A stretch of DNA of 64,000 bases from Acidobacteriota bacterium (GTDB lineage Bacteria; Acidobacteriota; Terriglobia; Terriglobales; Acidobacteriaceae), in the NCBI GenBank assembly GCA_021779935.1, contig JAJXZT010000003.1:62001-126000 (forward strand), in the 5' to 3' direction. Positions 1 to 8,423 of this stretch are shown here, in pieces. Both the position numbers and the translations under genes were made by a program. Under the pieces are notes generated by a model. The model worked only from the letters and a program-made list of their open reading frames with translations, was not told the DNA's origin and did no database searches. Within the stretch, counting starts at the first letter, position 1; every line of letters starts with the position of its first letter.

Positions 1-879
1 CAGGCCGAGGGCGAAGTCAAATTCGAAGTCACCGACAAAGCGCTCGACTTCCTCGGCTACCGCGCACTGCGCGATCTTCTCGGCTCGTTCGGCAAATCCA
101 ACTTTGGACGCCACGACACGCGCGACCAGGCCACCGGCATTGAAGCCAGCGGCAGCAGCCGCACGTACGAGTTCGGCGACACGCTCAATCTCGACATCAC
201 CGCCACGCTCTCCAGCGCCATCCAGCGCGAAGGGCTGAGCCTGCCGCTCAACATCGAGTACTCCGACCTTCAGGTGCACCAGTGCGAATACCAGTCATCG
301 TGCGCCACCGTGCTCATGCTCGACTGCTCGCACTCCATGATCCTCTACGGCGAAGATCGCTTCACCCCGGCGAAGAAAGTCGCCATGGCGCTCTCGCAAC
401 TCATCCGCACGCAGTACCCCGGCGACACGCTCAACCTCGTCCTCTTCCACGACTCCGCCGAAGAACTGCCGCTCTCGCAACTGGCACGCGTGCGCGTCGG
501 ACCGTATTACACCAATACCCGCGAAGGACTCCGCCTCGCGCAACGCATCCTCGCCCGCCAGCGCAAGGACATGAAACAGATCGTGATGATCACCGACGGC
601 AAACCCTCGGCGCTCACCCTCGAAGACGGACGCATCTACAAGAACGCCTTCGGCCTCGACCCGCTCGTCGTCAGCCAGACGCTCGAAGAGGTTTCGAAGT
701 GCAAGCGCGCCGGCATCATGATCAATACCTTCATGCTCGCCTCGGATTACGGCCTGGTGCAGTTTGTGCAGAAAGTCACGGAGATGTGCCGCGGCAAGGC
801 CTACTTCACCACGCCCTACACCCTCGGCGAATACCTGCTCATGGATTACATGTCGCGCAAGACAAAGACCGTGCACTAG
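1..879 (+). CDS. VWA domain protein (5' end outside window)
   Basis: The reading frame is open from base 1 to the TAG at 877-879, giving 292 visible residues, so the start lies before the window. A von Willebrand factor A domain fills the second half. The metal-ion-dependent adhesion motif DCSHS begins at visible residue 108, and the partner TDG is near residue 198 in the strand VMITDGKPS. Such domains bind a divalent cation and mediate protein-protein contact; in bacteria they often work with MoxR-type ATPases. The upstream 100 residues are not a domain I can name. The partner cannot be told because the upstream genes are outside the window. Confidence 0.85.
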   Translation, partial: QAEGEVKFEVTDKALDFLGYRALRDLLGSFGKSNFGRHDTRDQATGIEASGSSRTYEFGDTLNLDITATLSSAIQREGLSLPLNIEYSDLQVHQCEYQSSCATVLMLDCSHSMILYGEDRFTPAKKVAMALSQLIRTQYPGDTLNLVLFHDSAEELPLSQLARVRVGPYYTNTREGLRLAQRILARQRKDMKQIVMITDGKPSALTLEDGRIYKNAFGLDPLVVSQTLEEVSKCKRAGIMINTFMLASDYGLVQFVQKVTEMCRGKAYFTTPYTLGEYLLMDYMSRKTKTVH

Positions 880-959
880 CGCGAATCATCGTTGTTATAT
901 GTGTCGGTGGAAGCGACGGACTTCAGGCCGTCGATTCGATGCAGGAACACAACACGCGA

Positions 960-1775
960 TTACTGCTTTTCTTTTCCGATCCTAGTCCGGATGAGCTCGA
1001 TCGCTTTCCTTGCGTGTTCCCGCTGAAGATATCGACCACTCGCACTATCGAAATTGCTATCCGTTTCTGCAATGTGCTCAAGTCGTGGGATATCGCTTGC
1101 GTCCCCGGCTTTCCCGAGTGCGCGCATGACCCAATCTCGCTTATAGGCATTCGGATCGGCCAAGGCATTTCGAATCGCGTTCAAAACCTCTGTGCGCGTC
1201 GCGTGGTCGAGAACTGTGTAGCTCCGGACTCCCTGTTGCCCAGCCTCCCGGTCACGTTCGATCATCGTCGCCAGCACATACGCTGCGTTCCCGCTTGTGA
1301 TGGGAGGATCGTGAGCAAGCATGCGAAGCAACCTTGGCGCCGCGCCTTTCTGATCCGCGAGCCAGGATGCTAACTCTGAATCCGGGTTGTAGAGCGATGC
1401 CGCGAGTGCCGACGTCGCCCGCGCGTCATGATACTGCTCGGCAATCGTCTCCAGCACCTGCGCGAGGTTGCCGATGTATCCGTCCGAATAACCTTCGCCC
1501 ATCGGCAGATCCACGAGTTTCGCGGGATCGGCCGTCCGAATATATATGTTCTCCTTCTCCTGTAGACCGATAAGAGCAGTTCGAACCTCACTTGACTGCA
1601 GCGCTCCCGGAATGTCCATGAGTTGAGAGAAGGCCGCTGCTCGGTCAGGCCAATGCGGGGACTTTAGTTTCTGAAGGAGTTGAGGGACTGCGCTCATGTC
1701 CTGTGAAAACGAGAGAGCGACGAAGCAGGAGACAAGCAGGACAAGGCTGATAGCCAATTTATATCTTAGCGTCAT
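960..1775 (-). CDS. Secreted helical (HEAT-like) repeat protein
   Basis: 271 residues. The ATG at 1775 is chosen because it directly opens a signal peptide (MTLRYKLAISLVLLVSC, then about eight residues to SQ) and has a purine-rich AGAGAA just upstream; an in-frame start 57 bases earlier would bury that signal. The rest is alpha-helical with motifs such as VPQLLQKLKSPHWPDRAAAF and VMRALGKAGDASDIPRLEHI, the spacing expected of HEAT or PBS-lyase-like repeats. It is likely exported and acts as a scaffold. It is convergent with the VWA gene. No catalytic motif is visible, so the function is unknown. Confidence 0.65.
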   Translation of the reverse strand: MTLRYKLAISLVLLVSCFVALSFSQDMSAVPQLLQKLKSPHWPDRAAAFSQLMDIPGALQSSEVRTALIGLQEKENIYIRTADPAKLVDLPMGEGYSDGYIGNLAQVLETIAEQYHDARATSALAASLYNPDSELASWLADQKGAAPRLLRMLAHDPPITSGNAAYVLATMIERDREAGQQGVRSYTVLDHATRTEVLNAIRNALADPNAYKRDWVMRALGKAGDASDIPRLEHIAETDSNFDSASGRYLQREHARKAIELIRTRIGKEKQ

Positions 1776-2536
1776 TTCTCTGGGCCGGTGACCCAACCTC
1801 TCGCAGGAAAATCTATCTTTCAATATAGGCACGAAGCGCTGAGCTTTTTGTGCCCTACCCTTCTCTCGCGCAGTTTGCGAGAGAGGGTGGGGTAGTTGCT
1901 TTTGTCCACCAGTTCGACAATTCGTGCCTTCGAAGATTCCGCCATTCTATCCAATCGTCAATCAGCAATCGTAAATCGACAATTTTCTGCTTGATCCGTG
2001 AAAATCCGTGCCTATCCGTGGCTCGTTTGCCTTTGGCTTCCATTCGTCCTTCGTACTTTCCTTCGTGCCCTTCGTGGTTTGCCTTCGTCCTCCGAAACTG
2101 CCTTCCTCACATGTCAAGAGGACGCGGGTCACACATTTCTCCCAGCTATCTGATTCCAAAGGAAATCGAGTTCGCAGATCGATGTCACCTTTTCCCTGTC
2201 GTTTATGCCACACTATATATAGATAGAGAGAATGCGGATCAGCCCGCCCCGTGCGGGCTTTCGCTTTTGCTGTTGCTTTTGCTGTTCAGCAGCTCAGCGG
2301 CTTAGTAGCTCAGTAGCTTGTTTTCACTTGCTAAGAGCCCAGGGCTAACCGCTAACTGCTTTCTTTTGAAATATTTGACCTCTAACCCCTTTGTTTTGAA
2401 ATTTCTACAGGGAAAAGCTTGTAAGTATTTAAAAACAAAGTATTTAAAAACGGGGGGGTGGGGGCAGTGATCGGGTGAAAAACAACAAAAGGGCGCACGT
2501 TGCGCCCTTTCGAATCAGTAAGTTAAAAGCTTTAGG
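1776..2536. other. Long non-coding stretch with short repeats
   Basis: About 760 bases with no convincing gene. It is rich in short phrase-like repeats: TCCGTG recurs at about 1997-2022, and TTCGT recurs about seven times between 2044 and 2090. GCTGTTGCTTTT-type and AGCTCAG-type runs follow at about 2268-2315. AGTATTTAAAAAC occurs twice (2424-2436 and 2439-2451), then a run of seven G. A hairpin (AGCCCGC/GCGGGCT, 2241-2259) is followed by TTCGCTTTTG and could stop plus-strand transcription. Weak open frames here are composed of these repeats and are not counted as genes. Confidence 0.5.
2488..2510 (-). terminator. Rho-independent terminator of the CDGSH gene
   Basis: Perfect 10-bp inverted repeat AAAGGGCGCA/TGCGCCCTTT with a 3-base loop. 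Read on the minus strand it is followed by TTGTTGTTTTT. It lies 27 bases past the stop of the CDGSH gene. Confidence 0.8.
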
Positions 2537-2770
2537 CTATTCTTTCTTCTCAGCGGCCACGGCTGCTTCGGCGGCCTGGAAACCGATCTTTGAATGAGTA
2601 CCGTCGCAGAACGGTTTGTTGGTGCTGGCGCCGCAGCGGCACAGAGAGAATGCCGGCTTGCCCGTCAGGTCGTACTTGTTGCCGTTGGGGTCCACGAGTT
2701 CAATCAGTCCCTCGGGATCTTCCACGCGATACGGCCCGTTTGGACGGATCGTGATCTTCACCTTACCCAT
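2537..2770 (-). CDS. CDGSH iron-sulfur domain protein
   Basis: 77 residues. The signature is complete: C44-R-C46, then C55-D-G-T-H59, the three-Cys one-His set that holds a redox-active [2Fe-2S] cluster. The N-terminal beta strands (KVKITIRPNGPYRVEDPEGL) are typical of the short bacterial members, and the alanine-rich tail is a family extra. The ATG at 2770 has a strong AGGAGG nine bases upstream, and a terminator follows the gene, so it is a single-gene unit. It is probably a small cytosolic electron-transfer or iron-sulfur protein; the partner is not evident from neighbours. Confidence 0.92.
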   Translation of the reverse strand: MGKVKITIRPNGPYRVEDPEGLIELVDPNGNKYDLTGKPAFSLCRCGASTNKPFCDGTHSKIGFQAAEAAVAAEKKE

Positions 2771-2965
2771 TGCGATTCCTCCTTACACTTCACCCTGACC
2801 CATACTACCCCGCCGAGGGGCAGCACTCAAACGGGCAAAGGTGGCGGAGCCTGCACTGTGGGCGGTGATTTTCATCACGCAGCGGAGTTTGCCCGGCACC
2901 GCATGAATCGACACTCGTAGTTATAATGGCCGCCCGGAATCGCAGCCGTTCTCCGGGGCCCATTT

Positions 2966-5233
2966 ATGCGAGTGATCGAACTATTCCGCCTGCTTTCCGC
3001 CATCGCGCTGCTCTGCCCGTTTGCCTTCGCCGGCTTCGGCGAGCGCGGACACGCGCAGCAGCCGGAATCCGTCGAACGGCCGAACCTGGACATTCGCAGG
3101 ATCGATCACGCCGGAGTGAAGATCGATGGACGCCTCGACGAGGCGGTCTGGAAGACGATCACGCCGGTCACGAACTTCGTCCAGCTCCAGCCGGACGAAG
3201 GCGCACCGGTGAGCGAGCGCACCGAGGCCATGGTCTTCTACGACGACGAGAATCTTTACATCGGCGTCCGCAACTACGACCGCGAGCCATCGAAGATTCC
3301 GCACCGGTTGGGCGCGCACGACGCCACCACGCGCTCCGACAGCATCGACATCGGTCTCGACACGTTCCACGACCGCCGCACCGGATACTTCTTTTCCATC
3401 AACTGCCGCGGCATTCAGTACGACGCCGTCGTCAGCGAGAACGGCAGCGACTTCGTCCACGACGATACCTGGGACGGAATCTGGTACAGTGCGGCGCGCG
3501 TCGAAGACTGGGGATGGGCGCTGGAAGTGGCGATCCCTTTCAAGTCGATACGCATCTCGCGCGCCCCCGAGCAAATCTGGGGACTGAACCTGATGCGCGA
3601 GATTGTGCGCAAGAACGAGCGCGCATTCTGGACGCCGGTTACGCGCTTCGACGGAGGTATGCGTCCTTCGAAGAACGGAACGATGACCGGGCTGAAAGAT
3701 GTCCGCGTCGGCCGCAACCTGGAGGTGATTCCCTTCTTCTCCACCAAGTCGCGCGTCGCCGACTGGGACTCAAACGCGCGTGCGGCGCGCGCCAACGCGG
3801 GACTCGACCTGCGATATGGACTCGCCTCGAACCTGACGGCGACGGCGACGATCAACCCCGATTTCGGCGACACGGAAGCGGATGAGTTCAACACCGAACT
3901 CTCGCGTTTCGAGATTTTCTATCCGGAGAAACGGAAGTTCTTCACCGAGGGAGCCAATTACTTCAGCAGCCCGCTGCAACTGTTCTTCTCGCGGCGCATT
4001 GGCGCACCGCTGCCGGATGGAGAACCGCAGCGCATTTACGAGGGAGGCAAGATTACCGGCAAGATCGGACGCTGGACGATCGGCGCGTTGCAGGCCGTAA
4101 CGCAGAGTACCGATTACACGGACGCCTTCGACGGAGCGCGCGGCGCCGCGCCCGGAGCGTTCTTTGGAGTGGTGCGCGTAAGCCGCGACATCTTCTCAAA
4201 GTCCAGCATCGGCTTCATGACGGTCAACCGGTTGCAAGGCTCCAACACGATCGGGCAGCAGGAGACTTCGCACGCGGTGGACCTGAACCTGTCGCACGGC
4301 GAGCACATCGGGTTCACGTCGCAGATCATGGTCAACACGAACGCCGCCAATCCTGGAGTGGATTACGATCACGTCGGCTGGACGTCGCGCTTCAGCTACA
4401 ACTCGGACCTGATGTACTTTGCCGCGGAAGGAAAGTACCTCGGGCCGAAGGTCGACATGAGCAACACCGGATACGAGCCGGAGACAGACCGCTATAGCGG
4501 CTCCGTCGACTGGATTGCATTCAAGCCGATGATCAAACGACGCGGCATCCGCCAAGTGTGGCTGGAACTTTATTACAGCGAAAAGAACGGCACACAAGGC
4601 GAGTTGCAGGATTCGGAAGCGGCGGGCGAGTTTCGCGTGCAGTTCATGAACTTCTGGGAGCTGCGTTCCACGATGATGTATAACCGCGTGCGCTTCTTTG
4701 AGTTCTCCGGCCAGATCGATCCGGCGACAAACAGGTTTGCCGCGCTTAATCCGATGCGCATATATATCGCGCCGCGAGCCAGCGTGGAACTCACTACGAA
4801 CGACGCAAGGGCCTTCACCGCCAGCGTGGAGTTCGAGCACGGGAAGTTCGTGGAGTACGGGGAAAACTTTTACGGCATCGAAAACCGGATCGACGTGAGC
4901 ACGAGTACGCGCATCGGTGACCATATGCGCTGGGAGCTTAGCGCGGTGCAATCACGAGAGTCGCTGATGAACGGCGCTCATTACCAGGACAGGCGCTTCC
5001 TGATCTCGCGATGGAATTATCAGTTCACGCCGAAGCTGCGCGCGCGCACGCTGGCGCAGTATTCGTCGGACAAGCACGGCCACAACCTGAGCATCAACTC
5101 GCTTGTGGCGTATGACTTCACGGCGCGCAGTGCGCTCTTCATCGGATACAACCATCAGCGGCAATCGCCGCTGAACCGCATGGACCTGGGCAACCAGTTT
5201 TTCTTCAAGCTGTCGTACCTGTTCTCTTATTAG
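2966..5233 (+). CDS. DUF5916 protein with CBM9-like N-terminal domain
   Basis: 755 residues. The N-terminus is a signal peptide (hydrophobic LLSAIALLCPFAFAG, cleavage near AQQ at about 30-32). Residues about 45-210 resemble the family 9 carbohydrate-binding/DOMON-like fold: KIDGRLDEAVW, then FYDDENLYIGVRNYD, then DTFHDRRTGYFFSIN. The remainder is the DUF5916 region, rich in alternating beta strands and ending in FKLSYLFSY, a terminal aromatic as in outer-membrane barrels. Members are common and often multicopy in Acidobacteriota and Bacteroidota, and are assigned to the cell envelope; the exact function is unknown. It stands alone, with 115 bases before the cytochrome gene. Confidence 0.85.
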   Translation: MRVIELFRLLSAIALLCPFAFAGFGERGHAQQPESVERPNLDIRRIDHAGVKIDGRLDEAVWKTITPVTNFVQLQPDEGAPVSERTEAMVFYDDENLYIGVRNYDREPSKIPHRLGAHDATTRSDSIDIGLDTFHDRRTGYFFSINCRGIQYDAVVSENGSDFVHDDTWDGIWYSAARVEDWGWALEVAIPFKSIRISRAPEQIWGLNLMREIVRKNERAFWTPVTRFDGGMRPSKNGTMTGLKDVRVGRNLEVIPFFSTKSRVADWDSNARAARANAGLDLRYGLASNLTATATINPDFGDTEADEFNTELSRFEIFYPEKRKFFTEGANYFSSPLQLFFSRRIGAPLPDGEPQRIYEGGKITGKIGRWTIGALQAVTQSTDYTDAFDGARGAAPGAFFGVVRVSRDIFSKSSIGFMTVNRLQGSNTIGQQETSHAVDLNLSHGEHIGFTSQIMVNTNAANPGVDYDHVGWTSRFSYNSDLMYFAAEGKYLGPKVDMSNTGYEPETDRYSGSVDWIAFKPMIKRRGIRQVWLELYYSEKNGTQGELQDSEAAGEFRVQFMNFWELRSTMMYNRVRFFEFSGQIDPATNRFAALNPMRIYIAPRASVELTTNDARAFTASVEFEHGKFVEYGENFYGIENRIDVSTSTRIGDHMRWELSAVQSRESLMNGAHYQDRRFLISRWNYQFTPKLRARTLAQYSSDKHGHNLSINSLVAYDFTARSALFIGYNHQRQSPLNRMDLGNQFFFKLSYLFSY

Positions 5234-5348
5234 TCTTGAGAGCGCTGACCGGCGACTAACGCTTTGGTGCCAATTTCCAACCTTTGCCCACGGCAATCGG
5301 AGGGTTCTGCTACACTTCCGAACACAAATTCCAACGTGGGGAAGAACG

Positions 5349-6494
5349 ATGAAAATGCAGTGGGCAAGCGGCGTTAGAGCCGCAGGAGTTGTTGCAGGAA
5401 TTCTTGCGGGAGCAATTTTCGGAATGCCCGCACGCGCCGGACAGTCGCCGGCCACAGGTGCGCCGGCTCCAAAGACGGCGGCGGAAGCTTATAAGAATAT
5501 CCAGGTGTTGAAGGACATCCCCGCGAATGAACTGATCCCGACGATGCAGTTCATCTCCAGCTCGCTCGGAGTGGGATGCGATTTCTGCCACGTCGAACAT
5601 CAGTTCCAGAAAGACGACAAGAAACCAAAGTTGATCGCGCGCAAGATGATGAAGATGCAGTTCGCCATCAATGCGGATGACTTCAAGGGACACCGCGAAG
5701 TCACGTGCAACACTTGCCACCGCGGATCGGCGCATCCGATGGGAATTCCGGAGATCGCCGAAGCAGGCGCGAAGCCGCAGATGCCGCCCAGACGGGAAGA
5801 AGAGGGCGAAGCGAAGGGACCGGTCGCAACTCCCGACCAGGTAGTTGAAGCTTACCTGCACGCCCTGGGTACACCTGAGGCGATCGCCAAAGTGAAGAGC
5901 CGCGTGGAAAAAGGAAACATCGCATTCGGCAACCGCGAGATTCCCGTGGAGGTTTACTCAGAGGCTCCGGACAAGCGGGTTTCGGTGATGCACATGGCGA
6001 ACGGCGACAGCGTCACGGGATTCAATGGAACCGAAGGCTGGTTGACGTTCCCGGGCCGTCCGCTGGAAGAGATGGACGCCTCCGACCGGAACGCCGCGAA
6101 GCTCGACGCGGAATTCATGTTTCCGACGGATGTGAAGCAGCTCTTCGCCCAGCTGCGCGTCGTTAGCCCCGAGGAAGTGAATGGGCACGAAGCAACGGTG
6201 ATGATCGGATTCAGCGAAGGACAACCTCCCGTGAAGATGTACTTCGACAAAGAGTCAGGTCTGCTGGTGCGTATGGTTCACTTCGCGGATACGGCGCTGG
6301 GACTGAATCCGACACAGGTTGATTTTGCGGACTATCGCGCCGTGGACGGAGTGCAGACTCCCTACCAGTGGACGATTGCACGGCCGGGCGGACGCTTCAC
6401 GATCAAGATCGACGACGTGCAGCAGAATGTTCCCATCGATGCATCACGATTCACGAAGCCTGCCGCTCCACCGCAAGCGCCCGATGCTCACTAG
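5349..6494 (+). CDS. Di-haem c-type cytochrome, reaction-centre cytochrome family
   Basis: 381 residues. A signal peptide spans residues 1-30 (cut near ARA-GQ). Two haem-attachment motifs are present: C77-D-F-C-H81 and C120-N-T-C-H124. They sit in a helical segment of the kind seen in the photosynthetic reaction centre cytochrome c subunit family, which in non-phototrophic Acidobacteriota is a periplasmic cytochrome of unknown partner. Residues about 170-381 form a second, beta-rich part (KMYFDKESGLLVRM) like the lipoprotein-carrier-type domains fused to such cytochromes. It would work outside the cytoplasmic membrane in electron transfer. No photosynthesis gene is near, so a phototrophic role is not implied. 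Confidence 0.85.
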   Translation: MKMQWASGVRAAGVVAGILAGAIFGMPARAGQSPATGAPAPKTAAEAYKNIQVLKDIPANELIPTMQFISSSLGVGCDFCHVEHQFQKDDKKPKLIARKMMKMQFAINADDFKGHREVTCNTCHRGSAHPMGIPEIAEAGAKPQMPPRREEEGEAKGPVATPDQVVEAYLHALGTPEAIAKVKSRVEKGNIAFGNREIPVEVYSEAPDKRVSVMHMANGDSVTGFNGTEGWLTFPGRPLEEMDASDRNAAKLDAEFMFPTDVKQLFAQLRVVSPEEVNGHEATVMIGFSEGQPPVKMYFDKESGLLVRMVHFADTALGLNPTQVDFADYRAVDGVQTPYQWTIARPGGRFTIKIDDVQQNVPIDASRFTKPAAPPQAPDAH

Positions 6495-6520
6495 CTTCGC
6501 GGCAAAACAGACAACTCTCA

Positions 6521-6560
6521 CCGGCGAGACCTGCCGTTTGTAAAAGTTTGGTCTCGCCGG
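6521..6560. terminator. Inverted repeat between convergent genes
   Basis: CCGGCGAGAC (6521-6530) and GTCTCGCCGG (6551-6560) form a perfect 10-bp stem with a 20-base loop between the ends of the cytochrome and DUF3667 genes. There is no clear T run, so it is only a candidate for two-way termination. Confidence 0.45.
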
Positions 6561-6621
6561 CAATCGCTGCTCCTCCCCGCCACCCATCCCCGCACATGAA
6601 ACGAATGCGTTGAAGATGGTG

Positions 6622-7488
6622 CTAGAGCGTCCAGATGGTGGCGTAGAAAAGAACCCAGCGATAGAACACAATGAGTGGGATCAGGGTGAACGCCAGAGCG
6701 CATGCCCGCCAGACAGACTGCGCCCACGAAAGTTCGTAGTAGCGCCGAAGAGCCGGCACGAGATAGATGGTGGAAACAGAAATGAGAATGGCCATTGAGC
6801 CGAGTTCAAAAATATAGTTAGGGGCAATATGCGCACGCGTCAAAAAGGGCAGAACGCAGAACATGGCTCCAACAGCGGCGAGAACAACAATCAGGAAAAA
6901 ACTGTAGAAGTGCAGTGAAAAGACAAGATGTTCGACGTACTTGCGCCCGGTTCCCAGAAACGTTAATCCGACAAGAGCGGCAAAGGCCGGAACTAGAACG
7001 ATGACGATCTCCTTGGAAAGATGTTCGGTGTGGTCGTCATACTTCTGGATCAGTTCGGAACGCTCTTGCGGCGTATGCGCGACGGCGAGAAAGCGCTGGC
7101 CGACAGGCTTAATATAGGAAGAGTAAGACTGCATGTTCATCTGGACCTCGAAGGGCGAGCTGAATGTCGAGAGTCCGATGGCCGACTGCGCGATAAAGAA
7201 GATGACGTTGCAGATGAGAAAAAGCTGCACGGGGCCGAGATAACGGCGACGGGGACCGAGAAAATACGCACGCGTGAGTAGTCCTGGTTCGCGCAGCAGC
7301 GTGAGCAAGGTGCGGAAGATGGTGCCGTCGGCATGGGTAAGCGTGTGGAAGAGATCGTGGACAAGGTCGAAAACGCTGAAGATATGGTGCTCGCGGCGCT
7401 CTCCGCAGTGCGAGCAGAAATTGCCCGTTACCGGTTCTCCGCAGCCAGCACACAGAGACTCGGCGGCCTGATTGATTGTCGATGACAT
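6622..7488 (-). CDS. DUF3667 membrane protein with zinc ribbon
   Basis: 288 residues from the ATG at 7488. The start is set by an N-terminal zinc ribbon, C13-x2-C16 and C25-x2-C28, which must lie just after it. It is followed by the FxxLxHDLFHTLTHADGTIFRT segment and EPGLLTRAYFLGPRRRYL, hallmarks of DUF3667. Five hydrophobic segments follow (for example YLGPVQLFLICNVIFFIAQ and IVIVLVPAFAALVGLTFLG), so it is an inner-membrane protein. No enzymatic motif is visible and the family function is unknown. It is divergent from the secreted protein at 7690. Confidence 0.85.
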   Translation of the reverse strand: MSSTINQAAESLCAGCGEPVTGNFCSHCGERREHHIFSVFDLVHDLFHTLTHADGTIFRTLLTLLREPGLLTRAYFLGPRRRYLGPVQLFLICNVIFFIAQSAIGLSTFSSPFEVQMNMQSYSSYIKPVGQRFLAVAHTPQERSELIQKYDDHTEHLSKEIVIVLVPAFAALVGLTFLGTGRKYVEHLVFSLHFYSFFLIVVLAAVGAMFCVLPFLTRAHIAPNYIFELGSMAILISVSTIYLVPALRRYYELSWAQSVWRACALAFTLIPLIVFYRWVLFYATIWTL

Positions 7489-7689
7489 TTGCAGACACGT
7501 CCCCCAGTGTGTCGCAAATCTAGCAGAAGCAGTACGCAAGAAGCGAGGCACGGTTGCAGGCAGAGTTATAGCCAGAAGATGCCATCCGGATCTGCATGGG
7601 GGCGCCTTCCGTGCCAATCTATTGTGCTCCGATATTGCCCGGATTTTGACCGTATGACGACAGAGCAGGTCCCAGCGACCGGAGGTCGA

Positions 7690-8280
7690 GTGAAGAATTG
7701 CAGAATTGCGCGTGGCGGATTGCGAAAGGTCGGGCTGGTAACGGCCATGCTGCTGGCCGCCATATCTGTCGCCGCACAGAACCGCAGTGCACCGATACCG
7801 GTGGCCGGAAGAATCATTCCCCTGGCGGCCACGACCAGCAGTTTTGTCGTAATGCCTAACACGCCCATTACATTTACGTTTGCAAGCCCGGGCACTACCT
7901 ACACGAGTACTACCCAACCGACGGTAAGCATCATGTCGTCCGGCGGCAGTAACTCGAAGACGTGGAAGCTTAAGATTCAGGCCACGAGCTCGACGCTGAC
8001 AGGGGCGGGATGTACGACGCCCATTCCAGTCTCCGCGATCTCGGTAACGTGTAGCAACGCGACTGCTCCCGCGACGGGGGGAGGAACGGCGACTTGCGCC
8101 AGCACGTTCAAGCTCGGCACAACGGCAAAAGTGTTTGTCTCCGGAACGGAAGCGACGGGAAGCAACCAGACTTACTCGGCGGTACTGACGTTTGGAGGCG
8201 GACCGGACAAATGGTCGTACGCGGGAACTGACTCGGCGGGATGCTCATTAACGATTAACTACCTCGCTGTATTTCCGTAA
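7690..8280 (+). CDS. Small secreted Ser/Thr-rich protein
   Basis: About 196 residues from GTG 7690. That start has GGAGG at 7681-7685 and directly opens a signal peptide (basic KNCRIARGGLRK, then VGLVTAMLLAAISVAAQ). An ATG at 7654 is in frame but has no ribosome site. The mature part is rich in Ser, Thr, Gly and Ala with four spaced cysteines (GAGCTT, VTCSNA, TATCAS, SAGCSL) that could form two disulfides, and is predicted beta-rich. It resembles pilin-like or adhesin-like secreted proteins only in composition. The function is unknown. Confidence 0.6.
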   Translation: MKNCRIARGGLRKVGLVTAMLLAAISVAAQNRSAPIPVAGRIIPLAATTSSFVVMPNTPITFTFASPGTTYTSTTQPTVSIMSSGGSNSKTWKLKIQATSSTLTGAGCTTPIPVSAISVTCSNATAPATGGGTATCASTFKLGTTAKVFVSGTEATGSNQTYSAVLTFGGGPDKWSYAGTDSAGCSLTINYLAVFP

Positions 8281-8307
8281 CAAAGACTCCGCGAAAGGGA
8301 CAAAAGG

Positions 8308-8332
8308 AAGGCCGCCTGCGAGAGGCGGCCTT
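8308..8332 (+). terminator. Hairpin after the small secreted protein gene
   Basis: AAGGCCGCCT/AGGCGGCCTT, a perfect 10-bp stem with a 5-base loop, 27 bases after the stop at 8280. A weak T tract (TTCGTGCGTG) follows, so it may end transcription from either side. Confidence 0.55.
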
Positions 8333-8423
8333 CGTGCGTGTGCTGCGGTGCGGGTCTAACGCCCGCTTATGTAACGATCTTCCGGCAGAGCCGCCAGTTG
8401 CGGCGGTCTCCACACGGCTGGCT

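Noticed and set aside
282-1373. 363-codon open frame overlapping the VWA gene in another frame
   Set aside because: It is arginine- and histidine-rich shadow sequence; the VWA frame has the real motifs.
2926-3885. 319-codon open frame overlapping the DUF5916 gene
   Set aside because: Arg-rich out-of-frame reading of a GC-rich gene; the overlapping frame has a signal peptide and family motifs.
5349-6494. Evidence for phototrophy from the reaction-centre-type cytochrome
   Set aside because: This family is common in non-phototrophic Acidobacteriota and no reaction-centre or pigment gene is nearby.
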